From contig NZ_JAHIAB010000006.1 of the NCBI RefSeq assembly GCF_018760365.1, forward strand, positions 124,001 through 188,000: a stretch of 64,000 nt of DNA. Reading direction: 5' to 3'. The translations under genes were made by a program, and so were the position numbers. Below are positions 58,097 to 64,000 of this stretch, piece after piece. Each line of letters begins with the position of its first letter. Position 1 is the first letter of the stretch. The notes beneath the pieces are model-generated. The model saw nothing but the letters and a program-made list of their open reading frames with translations, had not been told where the DNA came from and searched no databases. This stretch comes from Pseudooceanicola endophyticus. GTDB lineage: Bacteria > Pseudomonadota > Alphaproteobacteria > Rhodobacterales > Rhodobacteraceae.

Positions 58097-58984
58097 GTGA
58101 CGCTGCCCCGCCTCCTGCCCCTGCTGCTGCTGGTCCTGCTGCAGGCCTGCTCTTCCCTGCCCGGCCCCGATCAGGCCGGCCAGTTTCCCATCGCCCGCTC
58201 CCGCGAGGTGCCCGACAAGGTCGACCGCGCACTGGTGCTGATCCCGGGCGCCTTCGCCTCGGTCGACATCTTCCGCCCCGCCGTGGAATGGCACCTGCCC
58301 CGGACCGAGGTCGTCGCCTACCGCTTTCCCGGCATGGACCAGCTGCCCCTCGATCACCAGGTCGAGATCCGCGGCTCGGCCCGGCTGATCGCCGATTACG
58401 TCAACGCCCTGAACGTGCAACATGTCGACATCATCGGCTATTCCACCGGCGGCCCCATCGCGATCGAGACCGTCGAGCGGCTGAACGCCCCCGACATCCG
58501 CGTCGCGCTGGTCTCTTCCGCCACCAGCTTTCCGGGGCCGCTGCTCTCGACGCTGCGCGGCACGCTGGATTTCTGGCGCGCCAGCCTGCGCAGCCATTTC
58601 GCCGGCCAGAACGCCACCCTGACCGAGAATTACCGCACCCTTCTCTACGGCGAGGACCACTACAGCGACCCGACCCGCGCCGAGGAAAGCGAAGCCCTGG
58701 CCGACAAGCAGCGCGCCACCATGATCCGTCCCTCCCTGAAAGAGACGATGGCCCAGACCGCCTCCCTGCTGCGCTGGCGGCTGGAGCCGGACCCGGACCT
58801 GCACGGCGCCCGCATCCGGCTGTTCCATGGCTCCGACGATCCGGTCTTCCCGCTGCCCGAGGCCCGGAAGTTCGCGTCCCGCCTTCACGCGGATGGCATC
58901 CGGGTCTATGAGGGTCAGGGACATCTGCTCTACGTTACGTCGGGCAGCCTTTTCGACGACATACGTGATTTTTTCGGACGCTAG
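58097..58984 (+). CDS. Lipoprotein alpha/beta hydrolase
   Basis: 295 aa. GTG start; hydrophobic core and lipobox LLQAC (Cys18) give an outer-membrane lipoprotein. Fold signs: LVLIPGAFASVDIF, nucleophile elbow IIGYSTGGPIAIE (Ser in G-Y-S-T-G), acid in FHGSDDPVFP, His in EGQGHLLY. Substrate unknown. 6 bp upstream of the flavoprotein gene, so they form one unit. Confidence 0.85.
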   Translation: MTLPRLLPLLLLVLLQACSSLPGPDQAGQFPIARSREVPDKVDRALVLIPGAFASVDIFRPAVEWHLPRTEVVAYRFPGMDQLPLDHQVEIRGSARLIADYVNALNVQHVDIIGYSTGGPIAIETVERLNAPDIRVALVSSATSFPGPLLSTLRGTLDFWRASLRSHFAGQNATLTENYRTLLYGEDHYSDPTRAEESEALADKQRATMIRPSLKETMAQTASLLRWRLEPDPDLHGARIRLFHGSDDPVFPLPEARKFASRLHADGIRVYEGQGHLLYVTSGSLFDDIRDFFGR

Positions 58985-58990
58985 AGCGCA

Positions 58991-60139
58991 ATGACATTCG
59001 ACATCCTCGTCCTCGGCGCCGGGCCCGCCGGGGCGTCTGCGGCCTATACGGCCGCCAGGGCAGGCCTTTCCGTGGCGCTGATCGACAAGGCGGCCTTTCC
59101 CCGTGAAAAGCTCTGCGGCGGCGGCTTCACCGGGCGCAGCTACCGCTACTTCGAGGAAATCTACGGCGCGCCGATCCCCGCCCGGCTGATCGAAACCCAC
59201 CATTCCGCCAGCTTCTACGCCAACGGAGAGCTGCTTTCCGTGCTGGAGGACATCCCGCCCATCCACCTGACCATGCGCCGCGGCTTCGATGCCGAGATGT
59301 GCGCCCGCGCGCTGGCGGCGGGCGCGGCCGATTACACCGGCCAGCGGATCACCCGCGTCGATCCCGGCGCCGTGCGGATCGAGCTGGCCAACGGAGAGCG
59401 GCTGACCGGCAAGGTGCTGATCGGTGCCGACGGGGTGAACTCTCAGGTGGCCAAGGCGCTGTTCGGACAAAGCTTCGACCGCGACCGCATCGGCTTCGGC
59501 CTTGAGGTCGAGGCCCCCGCCGCCGCCGACAATCCCACCGCCCCCCTGCGGATCGATTTCGAGGCGGCGCAATGGGGCTATGGCTGGCTGTTCCCGAAAA
59601 GCGGCAGTTCGACCATCGGGGTGGGCGGCGTGCTGTCGAAGAACACCGACATGAAGGCCGAGATGGCGGATTACCTGGCGCTGCTGGGGCATGATCCGGA
59701 AATGCCGGTGAAGGGCCATTTCCTGCCCTTTGGCGACTTCCGCAAGCGTCCGGGCCGCGGCCCCGTGCTGCTGGCGGGGGATGCGGCGGGGCTGGTCGAT
59801 CCGATCACCGGCGAGGGCATCGCCTATGCGATGAAAAGCGGCCAGCTGGCCGCCCAGGCCGCCGTCGCGGCGATCAAGGCGGGCCGTCCCGACAGCGCGC
59901 TGACCCGCTACACCCGGGCGCTGAAACCGATCCATTCCGCCCTGCGTCAGGCCAACATGATCCGGCAGATCATCTTCTCGGGTCCGCTGCGGCGGGGCTT
60001 CCATGCCGCCTTCCGGCGCTCGGGGACGATCCGGCACCTCTACATGCGCCTGATGGCCGGCGAGATCGAATATGCCACCGTCGCCACCGCCACGCTGAAG
60101 CGCCTGCCCGGTTTCCTGCTGCGCGCGCTCCGGCCCTGA
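58991..60139 (+). CDS. Geranylgeranyl-reductase-family FAD oxidoreductase
   Basis: 382 aa. Dinucleotide site VLGAGPAGASAAYTAARAGLSVALIDK, CGGGFTGRS motif, and the second FAD site VLLAGDAAGLVDPITGEGIAYAMKSG. Family members reduce isoprenoid double bonds (ChlP/BchP, archaeal lipids) or act in menaquinone-like side-chain reduction. No photosynthesis gene is adjacent, so it is probably not BchP. Cotranscribed with the lipoprotein hydrolase. Confidence 0.88.
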   Translation: MTFDILVLGAGPAGASAAYTAARAGLSVALIDKAAFPREKLCGGGFTGRSYRYFEEIYGAPIPARLIETHHSASFYANGELLSVLEDIPPIHLTMRRGFDAEMCARALAAGAADYTGQRITRVDPGAVRIELANGERLTGKVLIGADGVNSQVAKALFGQSFDRDRIGFGLEVEAPAAADNPTAPLRIDFEAAQWGYGWLFPKSGSSTIGVGGVLSKNTDMKAEMADYLALLGHDPEMPVKGHFLPFGDFRKRPGRGPVLLAGDAAGLVDPITGEGIAYAMKSGQLAAQAAVAAIKAGRPDSALTRYTRALKPIHSALRQANMIRQIIFSGPLRRGFHAAFRRSGTIRHLYMRLMAGEIEYATVATATLKRLPGFLLRALRP

Positions 60140-60165
60140 GACGCCCATATCGTTAACGCTTGCCT

Positions 60166-60180
60166 CGGCGTCAATTTGAC
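60166..60180. promoter_or_regulatory. Perfect palindrome GCGTCAA-T-TTGACGC upstream of csp
   Basis: 15-bp palindrome 124 bp before the cold-shock start codon. The right arm TTGACGC could also be a -35 element. Candidate operator. Confidence 0.4.
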
Positions 60181-60303
60181 GCAAAACTTGGGCGGCACCG
60201 TCCGGGGACCCGTCTGCCGCAAGGCGCCCGTTCCGACGCGACCGGCGGAGGCCGACCTGCCGCATGTTGCGGGCAGATCCATCCGGGACAGGAACGTGAA
60301 GCG

Positions 60304-60510
60304 ATGGTGAATGGTGTCGTGAAGTGGTTCAATACTTCAAAGGGTTACGGCTTCATCGCGCCGGAGGGCGGCGCGAAGGACATCTTCGTCCACATCAACG
60401 CCCTCGAACAATCGGGCCTGAGCGGGCTGACCGACAACCAGCGCGTCAGCTTCGAGCTGAAAGAGGGCCGTGATGGCCGGGTCTCGGCCATCAACCTGCG
60501 GCTCGGTTAA
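60304..60510 (+). CDS. Cold-shock domain protein
   Basis: 68 aa. VNGVVKWFNTSKGYGFIAPE with RNP1 KGYGFI and RNP2 DIFVHINAL; single OB-fold RNA chaperone. A long 5' leader (over 100 nt) may carry temperature control. TAA shares its TTAA with the opposite-strand tesA stop. Confidence 0.95.
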   Translation: MVNGVVKWFNTSKGYGFIAPEGGAKDIFVHINALEQSGLSGLTDNQRVSFELKEGRDGRVSAINLRLG

Positions 60511-61139
60511 GGCTCGGCCCTGTCCAGCAGCGCCAACACCTTCGGGCCAAGCTGGGTCAATTCGTTCGTGACGCCCGCCGCATTCGGATGCAGCCCGTCC
60601 GCCTGAAGGTAGGACTGCATCGCCGCCGGGCTGGTCGTCCCGTCCGGCGTGATCCCGGCATAGTAGCTGGGCAGGAATTCCGTGCCGTATTTATGCGCCA
60701 GAGCCGGATAGATGGCGTCGAACTGCCGCTTGTAGGCGGCCCCGTAGTTTTCCGAGGCCTGCATCCCCACCAGCAGCACCGGCAGGTGGCGGTCGGTGAT
60801 CGCCTTCAGGATGCCATCCAGATTGACCTGCGTCACCGCCGGATCGGTGCCCCGCAGCAGGTCGTTGCCGCCCAGGATCACCATCACCGCGTTCACCTCC
60901 GGCGTCAGGCTCCAGTCGATCCGCGCCAGACCGCCCTGCGTGGTGTCCCCCGAAACGCCGCCGTTCACCACGGTCACGTCCCGGCCGTGATCCTTCAGCC
61001 AGGCCTGAAGCTGTGGCACCAGCCCCTTGTCCTGCGCCAGGCCATAGCCCTGGGTCAGGCTGTCACCGAAGGCCAGAAGCGTCTGCGCCGCCGCCATGCC
61101 GGGCCAGAAACCGGCCAGAGTCACGAAGATTGTCGCCAT
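60507..61139 (-). CDS. tesA: Arylesterase/thioesterase I, SGNH hydrolase
   Basis: 210 aa. Short signal (ATIFVTLAGFWPGMAAAQ). SGNH blocks: GDSLTQGYG (Ser), GGVSGDTTQGG, ILGGNDLLRG (Asn), DGLHPNAAG (Asp/His). Periplasmic TesA-like lysophospholipase/thioesterase. It is divergent from the YbbA/YbbP-like ABC genes, the same gene neighbourhood as in E. coli. Confidence 0.93.
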   Translation of the reverse strand: MATIFVTLAGFWPGMAAAQTLLAFGDSLTQGYGLAQDKGLVPQLQAWLKDHGRDVTVVNGGVSGDTTQGGLARIDWSLTPEVNAVMVILGGNDLLRGTDPAVTQVNLDGILKAITDRHLPVLLVGMQASENYGAAYKRQFDAIYPALAHKYGTEFLPSYYAGITPDGTTSPAAMQSYLQADGLHPNAAGVTNELTQLGPKVLALLDRAEP

Positions 61140-61203
61140 CACCTTGCCCCGCGCCCGGGCCTCTCCATATCGGAAGGGATGCCAGATGCAGGAAAGGGCC
61201 CGC

Positions 61204-61884
61204 ATGACCGATGCCGTGATGGAGCTGCGCGACCTCAGGCTGTCGCTGACCGGAAATGCCGGCCCGGTCGAGATCCTGCACGGGATCGACCTGACGGTGA
61301 CCCGGGGCGAAACGCTCGGGCTGGTGGGGCCTTCGGGATCTGGCAAATCCTCTCTCCTCATGCTGATGGGCGGGCTGGAGCGCGCCACGGGGGGCCGGAT
61401 CCGCGCGCTGGACCAGGACCTGACGGATCTCTCCGAGGATGCGCTGGCGCGGTTCCGCAGGGATCATATGGGGGTGGTGTTCCAGAGCTTCCACCTTATC
61501 CCGACCATGACCGCGCTGGAAAATGTCGCGACCCCGCTGGAGCTTGCCGGGACCCGCGACGCCTTCGGGCGCGCCGCAGAGGCGCTGGAACAGGTCGGGC
61601 TGGCCCATCGCGGCGGCCACTACCCCTCGCAGCTTTCGGGGGGCGAACAGCAGCGCGTCGCACTGGCCCGCGCCTTCGCACCCCGCCCGGCGATCCTTCT
61701 GGCGGATGAGCCCACCGGCAACCTAGATGAGGCCAATGGCGCCGCCATCATGGAGCTGCTCTTCGGATTGCGTGATCGCCACGGCGCGACGCTGATCATG
61801 GTCACCCATGCGCCGGAACTGGCGGCGCGCTGCGACCGCAGGATCCGCCTGCGCGATGGCCGGATCGAAAGCCCCGCCGCATGA
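61204..61884 (+). CDS. ABC transporter ATPase, YbbA-like
   Basis: 226 aa. Walker A GPSGSGKSS, signature LSGGEQQRVALARAF, Walker B ILLADEPTGNLDE. Partner of the following FtsX-like permease, whose ATG overlaps this stop (ATGA). The MacB/LolD/YbbA group works by mechanotransmission rather than bulk transport. GGAAAGGG precedes the chosen ATG (61204). Confidence 0.93.
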   Translation: MTDAVMELRDLRLSLTGNAGPVEILHGIDLTVTRGETLGLVGPSGSGKSSLLMLMGGLERATGGRIRALDQDLTDLSEDALARFRRDHMGVVFQSFHLIPTMTALENVATPLELAGTRDAFGRAAEALEQVGLAHRGGHYPSQLSGGEQQRVALARAFAPRPAILLADEPTGNLDEANGAAIMELLFGLRDRHGATLIMVTHAPELAARCDRRIRLRDGRIESPAA

Positions 61885-64000
61885 CCCCAACTGCCTTCGC
61901 CCTGGCGCTGCGCATCGCCCGGCGAGAGCTGCGCGGCGGCGTCTCGGGGTTCCGCATCCTGATCGCCTGCCTGGCGCTTGGCGTCGCCGCCATTGCCGCC
62001 GTCGGATCGGTGCGCAGCGCGATCGAGGCCGGGCTGGCGCGCGAAGGCGCCGCGATGCTCGGGGGCGATGCCGAAATCTCGCTGACCTACCGCTTTGCCA
62101 CGCTGCAGGAACGCGGCTGGATGGCCGATCACGCCACCACGACCTCCGAGGTGGCCGAGTTCCGCTCCATGGTGCAGCCGCAGGGCGGCACGGACCGCGC
62201 CCTGACCCAGGTGAAGGCGGTGGACGGGGCCTATCCGCTGGTCGGAAAGGTCACGCTGTCACCCGCCATGCCGCTGGCGCAGGCGCTGAAGGGCGCCGAT
62301 GGCCTGCCCGGCGCGATCATGGCCCCGGCGCTGATCGACCGGCTGGCGCTGAAACCGGGGGATGCCGTCACCCTTGGCGGCGTGCCCTTCCGCCTGATGG
62401 CCGCACTGACATACGAACCCGACGCCAATGCCTCGGGCTTTTCGCTGGGCCCGCGCACGCTGGTCGCGCGCAGCGCACTGGAGGGCACGGCGCTGCTGGC
62501 CCCCGGCACCCTGTTCGACAGCCGCTACCGCATGGCCCTGCCGCCGGGAAGCGATCTGGAAGCGCTGAAGCAGGCTGCACAGAAAGCCTTTCCCGACAGC
62601 GGTTTGCGCTGGCGCGATGCCCGCGATGGCGCCCCCGGGATCTCCAACTTCGTGGAGCGCCTCTCGGCCTTCCTGATCCTCGTGGGGCTGTCGGGGCTTG
62701 CGGTGGGCGGCGTCGGGGTTTCCTCCGCCGTCAGGGGCTACCTTGCCGTCAAGATTCCGGTCATCGCCACCCTGCGCACGCTGGGCGCCAGCCGCGCGGT
62801 GATCTTCCTCAGCTATCTGATCCAGATCGGCGTGCTCTCGGCCTTCGGCATCCTGCTGGGGCTCTGCCTGGGCGCCGCGCTGCCGCTGCTGGCCGCCCCC
62901 GTGCTGACGGCGCTTCTGCCGATCCCGGCGGATTTCACGATCTACCCCGGGGCCCTGGCCCAGGCCGCGCTTTACGGCGCGCTGACGGCGCTGCTGTTCA
63001 CCCTCTGGCCGCTGTCGCGCGCCGCCGAGATCCGCGCGGCGGCGCTGTTCCGCGATGCCGGGACCAGCGCCCGCACCCTGCCCCCCTGGCCGATGCTGCT
63101 GATCACCCTCGCCCTGCTGGCGCTGCTGGTGGGCAGCGCGGCGCTCTTCTCGGGCGCGGCGGAACTGACGCTCTGGACGGCAGCCGCGAACCTCGCGGCG
63201 CTGGTGGTGCTGGCGCTCGCCGCGCTTGGCATCCGGGCGCTGGCGCGGCGTCTGCGCCCCCTGGTGCGCGGCCGCCCGCCGCTACGCTGGGCCGTGGCCG
63301 CGATCTCGGCCCCCCGGAACGAGGCCCTGCCGGTGGTGCTGTCGCTGGGCCTTGGCCTGACGGTGCTGGCCTCGGTCGGTCAGATCGACGGCAACATGCG
63401 CGCCGCGATCAGCCGCGACCTGCCCGAACGCGCGCCCTCGGACTACGTGGTCGACATCCAGAAGGACCAGATCGACGGTTTCCTGGCCCGGGCGCAGGGC
63501 GATCCCGGCGTCTCGCGCGTGGACAGCGCACCGATGCTGAGGGGTGTGATCACAAGAATCAACGGCCGCCCCGCGCAAGAGGTCGCCCCCGACAGCTGGG
63601 TGCTGCGCGGCGACCGGGGCGTCAGCTATGCCGACACGCCGCCCACCGGCACCCGGGTCACCGGGGGGACCTGGTGGCCCAAGGGCTACGACGGCCCTCC
63701 GCAGATCAGCTTCTCGGCAAAGGAAGGCGCCGAGATGGGGCTGAAGCTGGGCGACACGATGACGGTGAACATCCTTGGGCGCGACATCACCGGCACGCTC
63801 ACCTCCTTCCGGGACGTGGATTTCCGCAATGCCGGCATGGGGTTCATCCTTCTGATGGATGCCCATGCCCTGTCGGGGGCGCCGCACAGCTGGATCGCCT
63901 CGGTCTATGCCACGCCCGAGGCCGAGGCGCCGCTGCTGCGCGATCTGGGCCGCGACTTTCCCAACATCACCGCGATCAGCGTGCGCGATGCCATCGACCG
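61881..64000 (+). CDS. FtsX-family ABC permease, YbbP-like (partial, runs off window)
   Basis: At least 706 codons remain open to the window end. N-terminal helix RELRGGVSGFRILIACLALGVAAIAAVGSVRSAIEAGLAREGAAMLGGDAEISLTYR, then a periplasmic MacB_PCD-type domain. FtsX helices follow at 62660-63000 (NFVERLSAFLILVGLSGLAVGGVGVSSAVRGYLAVKI), and a second half with another PCD (63300-64000). This is the two-fold-repeated layout of YbbP. Translationally coupled to the ATPase; the TesA-YbbA-YbbP arrangement matches that of E. coli. Confidence 0.92.
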   Translation, partial: MTPTAFALALRIARRELRGGVSGFRILIACLALGVAAIAAVGSVRSAIEAGLAREGAAMLGGDAEISLTYRFATLQERGWMADHATTTSEVAEFRSMVQPQGGTDRALTQVKAVDGAYPLVGKVTLSPAMPLAQALKGADGLPGAIMAPALIDRLALKPGDAVTLGGVPFRLMAALTYEPDANASGFSLGPRTLVARSALEGTALLAPGTLFDSRYRMALPPGSDLEALKQAAQKAFPDSGLRWRDARDGAPGISNFVERLSAFLILVGLSGLAVGGVGVSSAVRGYLAVKIPVIATLRTLGASRAVIFLSYLIQIGVLSAFGILLGLCLGAALPLLAAPVLTALLPIPADFTIYPGALAQAALYGALTALLFTLWPLSRAAEIRAAALFRDAGTSARTLPPWPMLLITLALLALLVGSAALFSGAAELTLWTAAANLAALVVLALAALGIRALARRLRPLVRGRPPLRWAVAAISAPRNEALPVVLSLGLGLTVLASVGQIDGNMRAAISRDLPERAPSDYVVDIQKDQIDGFLARAQGDPGVSRVDSAPMLRGVITRINGRPAQEVAPDSWVLRGDRGVSYADTPPTGTRVTGGTWWPKGYDGPPQISFSAKEGAEMGLKLGDTMTVNILGRDITGTLTSFRDVDFRNAGMGFILLMDAHALSGAPHSWIASVYATPEAEAPLLRDLGRDFPNITAISVRDAID

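Noticed and set aside
58001..60265. 754-codon minus-strand frame opposite the hydrolase and flavoprotein
   Set aside because: Antisense shadow; the plus-strand genes carry diagnostic motifs.

Overview
The window is about 64 kb of GC-rich, densely coded bacterial chromosome. It reads as Alphaproteobacteria, family Rhodobacteraceae (Rhodobacter/Roseobacter group). The genus cannot be fixed from sequence alone. Evidence for the group: a GcrA cell-cycle regulator; an F1-ATPase operon atpHAGDC with no F0 genes; DUF6455, DUF1467, DUF2125 and DUF2793 family proteins; methylmalonyl-CoA pathway genes (epimerase, MeaB); a complex I NDUFS4-type accessory subunit; and a perfect FNR/FnrL box. Most of the window is ordinary core chromosome.

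Layout. 1-4.6 kb: partial DoxX, trmB, methylmalonyl-CoA epimerase/DUF1467, a stand-alone response regulator, wrbA, a 2OG-Fe(II) dioxygenase and an unknown 100-aa protein. 4.8-12.5 kb: nadE, a secreted 19-repeat MORN protein, a membrane protein, yebC, an SLC13/RCK transporter, and two small Cys-rich DUF6455 proteins behind a perfect FNR box, ending in a mini-ORF and strong terminator. 12.6-18.3 kb: rimO, an MscS channel, gcrA, argF-argD. 18.6-28.7 kb: meaB, hrpB, rpmB, a PCu(A)C copper chaperone, a lipoprotein/amidase pair, gatCA, a ceramidase-like protein, a UPF0173 hydrolase and an H-type lectin. 28.8-33.7 kb: atpHAGDC on the minus strand, preceded by about 590 bp without a gene. 34.2-38.4 kb: a SAM methyltransferase, gloB, clpA.

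38.4-40.4 kb is a decayed insertion-sequence graveyard: an IS3-type orfB fragment and an almost full-length but frameshifted IS30-type transposase. 40.4-44.1 kb holds an uncharacterised MotA/TolQ-like plus coiled-coil MotB/OmpA-like motor pair and a ChaC-like cyclotransferase. 44.1-54.4 kb: DUF2125, tyrC-hisC, rpsD with a long leader, small proteins, uvrB, the NDUFS4-like subunit, an alpha/beta hydrolase and an ABC exporter. 54.5-64 kb: a zincin, a zinc-ribbon membrane peptide, tRNA-Arg(UCU), a DUF2793 protein resembling gene-transfer-agent head spikes, an L,D-transpeptidase, trxC, a lipoprotein hydrolase, a geranylgeranyl-reductase-like flavoprotein, a cold-shock protein, and tesA divergent from a YbbA/YbbP-like ABC system whose permease runs off the window.

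The least explained structure is a loose family of 11 dispersed intergenic repeats (core about 5'-RTATTT-n3-GGCCAGATGA-3'). They sit just after gene ends and almost always in the sense orientation of the gene before them. One of them even encodes the last residues and stop codon of meaB. I found no CRISPR array, no complete prophage and no recognisable defence system.
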